Below are positions 51,395 to 59,472 of a DNA stretch of 64,000 bases, in pieces. The DNA lies in contig JAHBUL010000021.1 in assembly GCA_019638085.1 (NCBI GenBank), positions 1 through 64,000 of the forward strand, given 5' to 3'. The position numbers and the translations under genes are program-made. The notes under the pieces were generated by a model, which saw nothing but the letters and a program-made list of their open reading frames with translations, was not told the origin of the DNA and made no database searches. Origin of the DNA: Flavobacteriales bacterium (GTDB lineage Bacteria; Bacteroidota; Bacteroidia; Flavobacteriales_F; PHOS-HE28). Position 1 is the first letter of the stretch, and each line of letters begins with the position of its first letter.

Positions 51395-51814
51395 TCAGAG
51401 CTTATGCATTTCACTGACCACCACCATGTCGAACATATTCGCCGTGGATCTTTGGACGTATGAATTCTCTTTTATCTCGATCATCTCCACGGTCAGGATC
51501 ATCCCCTCGGGAAACTGCAACTTGTCCGGGTTTTCAAGCACCTTCTTCAGTTCCAATGTATAGGTGCATGCATTGACCCAATTAACCTTGAACTCGAGCT
51601 TCAGCCCTGATCCCTCTCCGAACTCCATCTGCTTGGATCCCTTTCGTTCAATGATGGAATTGCCCGCTTCGTCGTCGATGATCTTGAACTTACCATCTCT
51701 GAATTTCGAGCAATCCAACGAGGTGCTTGTATCGCCGGGGCCAGTTTCAACTAATTCCTGGGCCCAGCCTTGAATGCTGAAGAACAGGATCATCACTGTA
51801 AGTAGCTTTCTCAT
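51395..51814 (-). CDS. Small exported hypothetical protein
   Basis: 139 residues from MRKLLTVMILFFSIQGWAQ. The mature part is an all-beta-looking, Cys-containing domain (LDCSKFRDGKFKIIDDEAGN, then VNACTYTLELKKVLENPDKL). Two Cys could form a disulfide in the periplasm. No family recognised. Confidence 0.72.
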   Translation of the reverse strand: MRKLLTVMILFFSIQGWAQELVETGPGDTSTSLDCSKFRDGKFKIIDDEAGNSIIERKGSKQMEFGEGSGLKLEFKVNWVNACTYTLELKKVLENPDKLQFPEGMILTVEMIEIKENSYVQRSTANMFDMVVVSEMHKL

Positions 51815-51978
51815 CTTATTCCATCTATCTCCTTCAGGGTGCGAGCGGCAACCACGCTTCGTGTCCATACCGCTAGCTGCTCAAGGCGTCTCTTGTTGGC
51901 ATTCGGATGGAGCGCCAAATTACGAGGAGCTGCGGTCGCTTCATGTTGGTGTGGTTGCGTACAACAGGGGTGGTGAGT

Positions 51979-51986
51979 TATCTTTG
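51979..51986 (+). promoter_or_regulatory. Candidate -7 box TATCTTTG of the antitoxin gene
   Basis: Exact TANNTTTG match, 17 bases before the ATG at 52004. Confidence 0.45.
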
Positions 51987-52003
51987 GAACAAGAGAAAAG
52001 CAA

Positions 52004-52255
52004 ATGGCATTTGACATCAAACCGACCGGCAGCACTGCGGTGGATGAGGTGCTTACAAAGATCGGCAGGCTTTCCGCAGCCGATCGCCGGAAGTTCTTCC
52101 GTGCGATCCGCGCTCAGGAGATGCAAGAGGACTTGCAATGGTTTCACAAGGTCTGGGGTCGTGTTTCACTCACGGACACGGAGATCGCAGAAATGGTGAA
52201 TGACGTAAGGTCGGAGATGCATGCCACGGACCGAACGAACGAGGCTCGTCGTTGA
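52004..52255 (+). CDS. Probable antitoxin of a PIN-type toxin-antitoxin pair
   Basis: 83 residues, charged and helical (MAFDIKPTGSTAVDEVLTKI, then GRLSAADRRKFFRAIRAQEM). The last part (TDTEIAEMVNDVRSEMHATD) is acidic, as in antitoxins that wrap a PIN toxin. Its end overlaps the start of a PIN-domain ORF by 35 bases in another frame. Identification rests on this arrangement; the DNA-binding fold is not recognisable. Confidence 0.6.
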   Translation: MAFDIKPTGSTAVDEVLTKIGRLSAADRRKFFRAIRAQEMQEDLQWFHKVWGRVSLTDTEIAEMVNDVRSEMHATDRTNEARR

Positions 52256-52400
52256 TACGAACGTGCTGGTAAGTTGGCTGATCGGTCGACGCATGGGGAA
52301 GCTCGACGAACTGTTGATCCAAGAGCGCTATCAGTTATGTTTTTCGCCGAAGGCATTGGCTGAGCTGGCCGAAGTGACGCGGCGACCTAACCGTTGGCCA
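52221..52400 (+). pseudogene. Truncated PIN-domain toxin
   Basis: The reading frame begins MPRTERTRLVVDTNVLVSWL, with the first PIN Asp in VVDTN, and continues to FSPKALAELAEVTRRPNRW with the conserved Glu. PIN homology then stops near 52390, where the 3' end of the convergent membrane protein gene begins. The remaining half with the other acidic metal ligands is absent, so the toxin should be inactive. Full-length relatives have about 130-145 residues; only about 60 remain. Confidence 0.75.
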
Positions 52401-53361
52401 TTCCAGATTCGGCGCGTTGCTTCTCCACACGCAAGATGTTGTTCTGGATATCCTGCATGATCCAACGCGCCCACCAGCTTGCATAGAAATTGAAAGTGGT
52501 GTTCAGCTCGAACTGGCTGGAAAGGTGCAGCCGGTAGGTGCCGGCATTCAACTCCTCCAGTTCGTATGTGCCGGTCAACACGTCAAAGAAGCGCCCGCCG
52601 ATCACTACATGCTCGTCCATCGTGGTGGATGGTATTTCATGCGGATAGGCTTTGATCGAGAAGACCATCCGGCGCTGCTCCTCATATTCCAGCACTGTTT
52701 CATGGAAGGTCAGCCCTTTCGTGAAACGTGCTTCGCGACTCGCGCCCACACCGTCGTAATTCAACTCTGCATGCAGCGGCCGGGGGAAGCCCAGCATACG
52801 CGTCAGCCAACCGGTATCCTCTTCCTCGGAGATCTCACTGACCCTGGTGATGTTCGACCAGATCTTGTCCGCAGGTGCATGGATGTCGATCGATGTAACC
52901 GCCTCGTAGGTCCCCGGGATCGAGCCGATCGCGTGCTCCAAGGGGGCAAGCAGCAGGGGTAGAAGCACAAGGAGCGATACATACATCCGTCCATCCGGTT
53001 TCCGCAGCTTGAAGTAGGCACCTATAAAGCCACCGATGGAAGCGGCGATCAAGAAGAGCGGGAGTACCATGACCCAGCAGGCCCAACCCTCCCAGGCAGT
53101 AGCAAGCGTCACGATGAAAAAGAGAAATACGGGCAACCAGGGTGCGAAGATCCGATAGCTCTTCAGCCGGGCATTCTTATCGCTGGATAAGTAGACCGTT
53201 AATGCACCCACGATCGTCGGCAGGCACAGCAGGAAGGTCACGGACATCACCGAGAAGAGATCCTCCCAGTACTTCACTCCGAAGAAGAGCCGGAGGATCA
53301 CCGCATACAGCGTCGGTATGCCAATGATCACGCTGGCCCGTATCCAATTCGTTCTGCTCAT
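52387..53361 (-). CDS. Membrane protein with SRPBCC (START-like) domain
   Basis: 324 residues. Residues 1-145 contain four or five membrane helices. About 155-315 is an SRPBCC-type domain (VTSIDIHAPADKIWSNITRV at its start, TYRLHLSSQFELNTTFNFYA near the end), a fold that binds hydrophobic ligands. Cytoplasmic or periplasmic placement of the domain is not clear. Its 3' end overlaps the site where the PIN toxin is cut. Confidence 0.8.
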   Translation of the reverse strand: MSRTNWIRASVIIGIPTLYAVILRLFFGVKYWEDLFSVMSVTFLLCLPTIVGALTVYLSSDKNARLKSYRIFAPWLPVFLFFIVTLATAWEGWACWVMVLPLFLIAASIGGFIGAYFKLRKPDGRMYVSLLVLLPLLLAPLEHAIGSIPGTYEAVTSIDIHAPADKIWSNITRVSEISEEEDTGWLTRMLGFPRPLHAELNYDGVGASREARFTKGLTFHETVLEYEEQRRMVFSIKAYPHEIPSTTMDEHVVIGGRFFDVLTGTYELEELNAGTYRLHLSSQFELNTTFNFYASWWARWIMQDIQNNILRVEKQRAESGMANG

Positions 53362-53379
53362 CCGGAGGGCATGAAGGAC

Positions 53380-54468
53380 TTACCGATACTGCCCAGCATA
53401 AAAGTGGTTCGCCCTGTCAAGCTTGATCGGATTGTCGCCGAACCAACTCACGAAACTGTCCCACATGGCCGTGTGCGTGGCTTGCCATTGCTGAAAAGCA
53501 TCCTCATCCCCCTTCATCAACAGCCAATGGTTGTACGCCTCGAATTGACCTGCCGCTTGCAGCTTTCGCTGATAGTCGAACAGCACGTTCGGATAGCTGG
53601 TGGAATGGCCATTCTTATAGTATGCGTCCAAGAACGCAGTCCGGATCCGATCCAGCGAATTGAGGTCGATCGCATGTTCCGACAGCATGGATAGCATCAG
53701 GGTAGGCTCATAGACACCGATTCCGAAGGGTAGCTTGAACTTCGCTGGATCCTTCAGGTCGGCCACATTCACGGTGGCGTTCTTGCTAAAACTCACGGAC
53801 ATCGTCGAATCCGAAGTGAATTGGATCTCGCTCGCATACGTGTCGTAAAGCAACTTGCTGATCTCTGAAGTGCGCTTGCTGTTGCGTTCCAGGTTCATGA
53901 AGAGTTCCCCGTAGATCATGCCCCACACCTCCTCGGAGGAACCGCAGTAAAGCAGTGCCGCCCGGTAGTAGTTCGATGGGAAGGTCGGGTCCAGCTCGAT
54001 GCCTTTTTCATAGTAGTCCACCGCCTTGCTGTATTGCTCCTTTATCATCTGCACGTTGCCCAGTTCCAGATAAAGCTTACCGGAATTCGGGAACAACTTC
54101 AGCCCTTTCTCATAGGTCTCGTTCGCCTTATCGCTCTTGCCCAGATTGTCATACGAGTTACCAAGCAGCTGGAAGATCATGTCGGTGACATCCTTGCGCT
54201 TTGCAATTCCATCCAAGTATTTGACCGCCTGTTTGTAGTCCGCCTTGGCATAGTACGCATATCCCAGTTCATACGGGTAGTTGATGTTTTCCGGATCAAG
54301 CTTCTGCGCCTCCTTCAGCAAGGGAATGCCTGCATCCACATCTCCATCGTCGATCAGCCGGATGGCTTCCCGGGCTTTGTCCACTGCCTTTTCCTGGTTG
54401 GTCTGCGCAGCAGCGAAATGGACCATGCAAGCGGTGGCCAGAAAGAGATAGGGTTTCAGAAAATTCAT
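53380..54468 (-). CDS. Exported TPR-repeat protein
   Basis: About 362 residues from MNFLKPYLFLATACMVHFAAAQ. Residues about 25-190 hold five tetratricopeptide repeats (for example YPYELGYAYYAKADYKQAVK, KLYLELGNVQMIKEQYSKAV). The C-terminal half (about 200-362) is a conserved-looking domain seen in other Bacteroidota TPR proteins, function unknown. Follows the SRPBCC gene by 18 bases on the same strand. Confidence 0.82.
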   Translation of the reverse strand: MNFLKPYLFLATACMVHFAAAQTNQEKAVDKAREAIRLIDDGDVDAGIPLLKEAQKLDPENINYPYELGYAYYAKADYKQAVKYLDGIAKRKDVTDMIFQLLGNSYDNLGKSDKANETYEKGLKLFPNSGKLYLELGNVQMIKEQYSKAVDYYEKGIELDPTFPSNYYRAALLYCGSSEEVWGMIYGELFMNLERNSKRTSEISKLLYDTYASEIQFTSDSTMSVSFSKNATVNVADLKDPAKFKLPFGIGVYEPTLMLSMLSEHAIDLNSLDRIRTAFLDAYYKNGHSTSYPNVLFDYQRKLQAAGQFEAYNHWLLMKGDEDAFQQWQATHTAMWDSFVSWFGDNPIKLDRANHFYAGQYR

Positions 54469-54579
54469 GTGGCGGAAGGATGGATGCAGGTGAAAGGAAG
54501 CGACTAGAAGGGAAGAAGCTGGCAAGCGAATGTAGCTACTGGTTGATCCTGCGGAAGGGGTAAGGACTGTAGCAAATGA

Positions 54580-55119
54580 CTACTCAGTAAGACGTGAATG
54601 ATCCGCCAAGATCGCATCGCATATCCGTGTAGCGGAATCGATGTCCGTATAGAACGCATGCCCACCAGGCTCCATCAGCGGCGGGTCCAGCTTCAACTGC
54701 TCATGCCAGGAAGCTTGCGGTTGGTTCGGATCATCCGCTCCATAGAACAACTGGATCTTGCAATCAGGCTTGGCAGTTTGAAGCCGCAGCCGGGTAGAAG
54801 AGACCGCATACAAATGTTCGATGTGCACTCCCTTTAATGCGGCTTCCCACGCTATGGTCCCTCCCACGCTGAAGGCCAGCACATCAACCTTCCCGGGTTC
54901 CAACTCCAACAGGTTGTCGGCAGCGACATCGATCCCGCCCTGAGCGAAAGCTGAATGGATCGCCGCTTCTTCCCCACCTGCGACAGCCACATTGGCCAAT
55001 GCACAACTGTCGTACAACTGGATGCTGAAAGCGGTGCTGAGCAGTTCCACATAGTGCGTGATCCACGTACAACGCGATAGGCCCCACAAGTCGGAGAGTA
55101 TCAGCAGCCGTGGTTTCAT
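54580..55119 (-). CDS. Small alpha/beta-hydrolase-like protein
   Basis: 179 residues. An N-terminal strand and turn (KPRLLILSDLWG), a nucleophile-elbow-like AFSVGGTIAWEAAL, FYGADDPNQP and GGHAFY in the places of Asp and His. The elbow is AXSXGG rather than GXSXG. Resembles dienelactone-hydrolase-like proteins but shorter, so activity is uncertain. Cytoplasmic. Confidence 0.7.
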   Translation of the reverse strand: MKPRLLILSDLWGLSRCTWITHYVELLSTAFSIQLYDSCALANVAVAGGEEAAIHSAFAQGGIDVAADNLLELEPGKVDVLAFSVGGTIAWEAALKGVHIEHLYAVSSTRLRLQTAKPDCKIQLFYGADDPNQPQASWHEQLKLDPPLMEPGGHAFYTDIDSATRICDAILADHSRLTE

Positions 55120-55271
55120 GGTCTTCCTTCCAGCATCAAAGCAACCTCAAAAGCTTAACCCCCAAAGTAAGCGCTCGGCTTTGTGCCGTGAGCTGGATCG
55201 TCCAGGGCTTCCGGCCCGCCTTCAAACACGCAAATTCAAAACCATCAAACTCCTTCTCCTCACCCGATCCA

Positions 55272-55829
55272 TCAAACTTCAAGCACGCCTCGAAAAGCTC
55301 TCCCTCCATAATAGGATTGCGCCCCATTGTGATAGGTGAACACATGATCGAATCGCCGATCGCAGAAGAGCGCACCGCCGAGCTTCCGGATCGCAGGCGG
55401 TGTGAGCACCCAACTCGATGTCTTCCGGTCGAAGGCCTCGAGCTTCTGCAAATCCCGGTACTGCGCCTCCGTCAACAGCTCAACGCCCATCTCAGCAGCC
55501 ATTTCCACCGCGCTGTTGGCCGGACGGTGTTCCTTCCGGCTCTCCAGCCCTTCGCGATCATAGCAAATGCTGCGGCGCCCTTTCGGACTTTCCGCCGAGC
55601 AATCCATGATGATGAGCGCGCCGCTCTTCTTGTCGTGGCCCACGATATCCGGTTCACCACCGGTCTCTTCCATGGCATCCAAGGATCGCAGCTTTTCCGG
55701 ATGGGCCTTCAGCCTTGCCTCCACATCAGCCCATTTGAGGCTTTTGTGACGGTGCATGTTCTTCTCGAAACGGGCTTGCAAGGCATCGAGCAAGGCATCC
55801 TGCTGGTCGGCTGAAAGTGTTGGGCTCAT
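55272..55829 (-). CDS. DUF4256 family protein
   Basis: 185 residues from MSPTLSADQQDALLDALQAR. The family pattern is visible throughout: RFEKNMHRHKSLKWADVEARL, SLDAMEETGGEPDIVG, IMDCSAESPKGRRSICYDREGL and GALFCDRRFDHVFTYHNGAQ. Function of the family is not established. Soluble. Confidence 0.9.
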   Translation of the reverse strand: MSPTLSADQQDALLDALQARFEKNMHRHKSLKWADVEARLKAHPEKLRSLDAMEETGGEPDIVGHDKKSGALIIMDCSAESPKGRRSICYDREGLESRKEHRPANSAVEMAAEMGVELLTEAQYRDLQKLEAFDRKTSSWVLTPPAIRKLGGALFCDRRFDHVFTYHNGAQSYYGGRAFRGVLEV

Positions 55830-55927
55830 TGGCACTCTGCTGGTGTTGTCATTTGAGCAGTACCCTAAGATCACGAGCATGAATGCTCCGTGTGTTCCGC
55901 AGGTGCATCACGTCCTCCTTGTTTGTA

Positions 55928-56227
55928 CTATTTGCCGAAGTGGAACACCAGTATTACGATGATGGTCATGATCCCCACGAGCGAAGCGATGAAGAACCAA
56001 TCGGCCCAGCGTTCCATACGCTCTTGCCGCAGCTGGTGCAGGGTCCGGATCGAGCCGTAGGAGAAGAAGCAGGAGATGGTGAGCAGCAGCGCGATCACCG
56101 AGGTGAATTCATCGATCAGACTTCCCTCCACCCGGTCGGAAACGTGTAAGGAGGTGATCACAAAAAGGCAAAAGCCCAACAGGTTGGCGGAGGTGCCCAG
56201 GATGTGTTGCGACGTGTTCTTGGCCAT
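55928..56227 (-). CDS. Small membrane protein
   Basis: 99 residues from MAKNTSQHILGTSANLLGFC. Three hydrophobic helices (LLGFCLFVITSLHV, FTSVIALLLTISCFFSYGSI, FFIASLVGIMTIIVILVFHF). A -7-type TATTTTCG at 56240-56247 (minus strand) supports the start. Family not identified. Confidence 0.72.
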   Translation of the reverse strand: MAKNTSQHILGTSANLLGFCLFVITSLHVSDRVEGSLIDEFTSVIALLLTISCFFSYGSIRTLHQLRQERMERWADWFFIASLVGIMTIIVILVFHFGK

Positions 56228-56239
56228 TGGGAAGGAGTG

Positions 56240-56247
56240 CGAAAATA
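56240..56247 (-). promoter_or_regulatory. Candidate -7 box TATTTTCG
   Basis: TANNTTCG variant, 12 bases before the ATG at 56227. Confidence 0.4.
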
Positions 56248-56421
56248 GGTGGAGCAACGATGCGGAAGGGCGTATGTGGAAGTGCTCGGACGCTCTACGC
56301 ATGTTCGTAAAGCAGAGGTCAGACCCTCGCGGCCCCTCGGCATCACCGAACCTCGTGGCGAGGGATCAGTACCGGGAGGTGAGGAGCCCGCAATGAGCGC
56401 AGATCGGCTTAGGGATGCGCA

Positions 56422-58137
56422 CTACCAACCACCGCCACCGCCACCACCACCGCCGCCGCCGGAATATCCACCTCCACCGGAGCCTCCGCTGCTGGAGGGA
56501 GGTGTGCTGGAGGATCGGAAGCTGTTCGAAAGGGAAGTGTTCATGTGCTGCGAGAACACGCCGTAGTTCATCACGGAACCACTGTACCAAGTGGGATGGT
56601 AGCTCTGGTCCACCAGAGCCTTGGAGAGCATCTCCTGGAAGCGGTCGCCCCAGATCTTTTCCACTTTGAACGCGATGGCGTAGGGTAGGAATTTCTCAAA
56701 TACTTCCGGCGTTATCTGCGGGGGATTGAAGTGCTGGAGCTGTTTTTCCTCCGCCGCGCTCAGGTACATTTTGAACCCCAGCAGCTGTGCCCGCAGTGCC
56801 TGCTTTTCACCGCTCGGCCTTTTGATCAGGTACGTGTACAAGAGGAACAGAAGGATGTTCACCACCACGAATGCGATGAAATGGATCACGTCGTTCGCCC
56901 CCCAGTACGCATTCGCCATGAAGATGAGGATCGCAATGCAAGCCACGACGGTAAGGATCGGGATCAGCCAGAACTTCACATTGTTGCCCTTGTTCAGCAA
57001 TGCGTTCCACTGCGAGGTGAGCGCTTTCTTGAACGAGGTGGCCATGTTCTTCACCTGCACATCATAGGTGCCGTCAAAGTCAAAGCTTTTTTGGCCTCCG
57101 CCATACATGCGGTCGTAGATATCCTGCTCCTCCTTGGGCAGGTCCGCAGCGGTTTTCAGCTGAACGATGGAATAGGTCTGCTTGGAGAAAAGGCCGAGCA
57201 ACTGCTTCTCCTTGTGTTCATCTATCCGGATCAGTCCTTTCACGGCCAGGTTGATCAGCGCAGGGGTGATCAACGAATTATGGAAACCTCCGTCGATCAC
57301 CATGCCTACGGAAGCGGGGGACATGTTCCCGGGCGGGGCGAACAGCGGGATCACCGTCGGCATATCGGGATCCCGGCCGAAGCGGAACCACGTGATGAAA
57401 TAGTAGAGCAGGAGCAACAGGGTGATGGCACCTGCTACCAGCGGCACCGCATATTGCTCAAAGAACGTCGGCGGTGGTGGTGGGGCTACCACGCCCTTCT
57501 GGAATCCCACGGCCACCGTCAAGCCTTCATGAGGGAACAAGCTGCGCCCTTGGAAATTGACGGTGGGTCCATCGGCTTCGGACGCGCTGCAATCGCTGGC
57601 CGTGGAGCCGAAGCTGCCCGTGTAACATGCGGTCTGCTTCACCTGGGCGGTGGCCGGCAAATGAATGCTCGCTGAAATGCTGTCGACCACGAAGTTCCAG
57701 CCGTTGCCGTTCACGTTCCAGTAGATCTCATCATGGTCATCGAAGAAACCGACCTGACCTTGGGTGCTGTACGTGATCTGGTACTGATAGTCGCCCGGCC
57801 GGAGCAAGGTGTTCTTGTCGCCGACATAAATGACGTAGTTGCCGCTCTCTCTTTCGGTGTGGTAGGGCGCGGTACCTCCATTCATCCGGACCTCGCTGAC
57901 GTCATACCTCACCTTTGTCTTTCTGCCGTTGTGGTCCTCGAACGAAAGCGGCAGCGTGCGCACGATGCCCCGCTTGAACTCGATGCCCTCCACATGCGCG
58001 TTGATGCTTTCCGTCACCGTCAAGCGACCATTCGCGGCAACGCTAAGGTCCGTATGGAATGAATTGAGCTTTTCGTACTGACCGAAAGTGGACAGCACGC
58101 CAAGCACGAAGGCCAGCAGCAGCCAGCACCGCATCAC
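56422..58137 (-). CDS. DUF2207 membrane protein with glycine-rich tail
   Basis: 571 residues. Signal peptide (MMRCWLLLAFVLGVLSTFGQ), an extracytoplasmic DUF2207 beta domain (about 22-205), a helix near 225-245, a cytoplasmic part and two further helices near 390-440. The last 20 residues are almost pure glycine ending in W, a signature of this family. Its start overlaps the lemA stop (ATGA). LemA and DUF2207 proteins often occur together and are thought to work in the envelope. Confidence 0.9.
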   Translation of the reverse strand: MMRCWLLLAFVLGVLSTFGQYEKLNSFHTDLSVAANGRLTVTESINAHVEGIEFKRGIVRTLPLSFEDHNGRKTKVRYDVSEVRMNGGTAPYHTERESGNYVIYVGDKNTLLRPGDYQYQITYSTQGQVGFFDDHDEIYWNVNGNGWNFVVDSISASIHLPATAQVKQTACYTGSFGSTASDCSASEADGPTVNFQGRSLFPHEGLTVAVGFQKGVVAPPPPPTFFEQYAVPLVAGAITLLLLLYYFITWFRFGRDPDMPTVIPLFAPPGNMSPASVGMVIDGGFHNSLITPALINLAVKGLIRIDEHKEKQLLGLFSKQTYSIVQLKTAADLPKEEQDIYDRMYGGGQKSFDFDGTYDVQVKNMATSFKKALTSQWNALLNKGNNVKFWLIPILTVVACIAILIFMANAYWGANDVIHFIAFVVVNILLFLLYTYLIKRPSGEKQALRAQLLGFKMYLSAAEEKQLQHFNPPQITPEVFEKFLPYAIAFKVEKIWGDRFQEMLSKALVDQSYHPTWYSGSVMNYGVFSQHMNTSLSNSFRSSSTPPSSSGGSGGGGYSGGGGGGGGGGGW

Positions 58138-58691
58138 GCGAACTTTACGGAAGGTGCCTGCTTCTCGGCCTGGTCCTCCAATTCGAAGAACGCGGACTTG
58201 GCGAAGCCGAATGAGTTTGCGACGATGTTGCTCGGGAAGGTCTCGATCAGCGTATTCTGCTCCCGCACGGTGCCGTTGTAGTAGCGCCGCGATTTTTCGA
58301 TATCGCCTTCCACTTCGGCCAGCTTCTGTTGAAGGTCCAAAAAGTTGGCGTTCGCCTTCAGGTCCGGATAGCGCTCCGCCACCGCCATCAGGTTCACCAG
58401 CGAGCCTTTCAGCGCGTTCTCCGCCGCCTGCTGGCCTTCCACCGTGGTGGCCTGCTGCGCTGCGGCCCGCGCACGGGTCACGTTCTCAAAGGTCTCCTTC
58501 TCATGGGTGGCATAGCCTTTCACAGTCTCCACCAGATTCGGGATCAGGTCGTACCGTTTCTTCAACTGCACATCGATGCCGCTCCACGCCTCGGCCACCA
58601 GGTTCTTCAGCTTTACCAACCGATTGTAAATGCCAATGGCATAAAAGGCCACGAGTACGACCAGTGCAACGAGAATGGCGATTGCTATCAT
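58134..58691 (-). CDS. LemA family protein
   Basis: 185 residues from MIAIAILVALVVLVAFYAIG. One N-terminal membrane helix, then the LemA helical bundle (IYNRLVKLKNLVAEAWSGID, VQLKKRYDLIPNLVETVKGY, SRRYYNGTVREQNTLIETFP). The start at 58691 is preferred over 58730 because a TATATTCG box lies at 58715-58722 (minus strand). Operon with DUF2207. Confidence 0.94.
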   Translation of the reverse strand: MIAIAILVALVVLVAFYAIGIYNRLVKLKNLVAEAWSGIDVQLKKRYDLIPNLVETVKGYATHEKETFENVTRARAAAQQATTVEGQQAAENALKGSLVNLMAVAERYPDLKANANFLDLQQKLAEVEGDIEKSRRYYNGTVREQNTLIETFPSNIVANSFGFAKSAFFELEDQAEKQAPSVKFA

Positions 58692-58714
58692 GTGGTGGTT
58701 GTTAAAATGGAGAT

Positions 58715-58722
58715 CGAATATA
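58715..58722 (-). promoter_or_regulatory. Candidate -7 box TATATTCG of the lemA operon
   Basis: TANNTTCG variant, 23 bases before the lemA ATG and inside the longer alternative ORF. Confidence 0.42.
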
Positions 58723-58763
58723 GGGGCCATGCGAATTGGCCCTGAACATGGTGCAGGCTCAGG

Positions 58764-58786
58764 TCGGTTGTCGGATCCGGCTCGGG
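58764..58786. repeat. Copy of the CGGTTGTC-type repeat core
   Basis: TCGGTTGTCGGATCCGGCTC matches TCGGTTGTCAGGTCCGGCTC at 12471-12490 except for small changes. It lies between lemA and the HD gene. Confidence 0.45.
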
Positions 58787-58836
58787 CGGCCGCTAACGCT
58801 TCGCAAGTCCCGGCAGCCCGGGCATCGGGGGTGAAG

Positions 58837-59448
58837 TCAATCGTTCTGAGCAGGCGGATCCTTCCTCAAGATCCCCCGCTCCACACTTTCCTTGAGCAGG
58901 TTCTCCGCGTATTGCCAAAGGGACGCCGAACCCTTCCGGATCGCTTTCTTCTTCTCGTAGACCTTTTCAAAGGGGACATTGAACTCCGCCCAAGTGCCAC
59001 CGTTGTTCGAACTGTTCTGCAGCAAGGGCTCGAAGCGGTCCATGGCTCTTGCGAACTTGGCCTCATCGGTCTGGCCGTCCTCGAATTCCTGCCAGATGGC
59101 AATGAACTCCGCTGCCTGTGCGGCTGGCAGAAGCCCGAAGATCCGCTGGGCCGCGAGCAGCTCCTCCTCGGTGTTCGTGTGATCCTTCTCTGCGTCGTAG
59201 AGAAAGGTATCGCCAGCATCGATCTCCACCAGGTCGTGGATCAACACCATCTTCAGCACCTTCAGCACATCGATCGGCTTATCCGCATGTTCTGCCAATA
59301 CGATCGTCATCATGGCCAAGTGCCAGCTGTGCTCGGCATCGTTCTCGGGCCGGTCGCTGTGGAACAGCTTCGTCCTGCGTTGAATGGTTTTCAACTTGTC
59401 GATCTCTTTGATGAAGGCGACTTGCTTCAAAAGGTCTTCTGGCTGCAT
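58837..59448 (-). CDS. HD-domain phosphohydrolase, YfbR/HDDC2-like
   Basis: 203 residues. Metal-binding H40 in DAEHSWHLAMM and H71-D72 in VLIHDLVEIDAGDTF, the arrangement of the HD_3/HDDC2 group. Relatives act as 5'-deoxynucleotidases or related phosphohydrolases. Cytoplasmic, stands alone. Confidence 0.9.
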   Translation of the reverse strand: MQPEDLLKQVAFIKEIDKLKTIQRRTKLFHSDRPENDAEHSWHLAMMTIVLAEHADKPIDVLKVLKMVLIHDLVEIDAGDTFLYDAEKDHTNTEEELLAAQRIFGLLPAAQAAEFIAIWQEFEDGQTDEAKFARAMDRFEPLLQNSSNNGGTWAEFNVPFEKVYEKKKAIRKGSASLWQYAENLLKESVERGILRKDPPAQND

Positions 59449-59472
59449 GGTGCTCTTGGGTTATGGCTTGAT

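Noticed and set aside
56249..56566. Proline-rich plus-strand ORF at 56.4 kb
   Set aside because: It is the reverse reading of the glycine-codon run that ends the DUF2207 gene.
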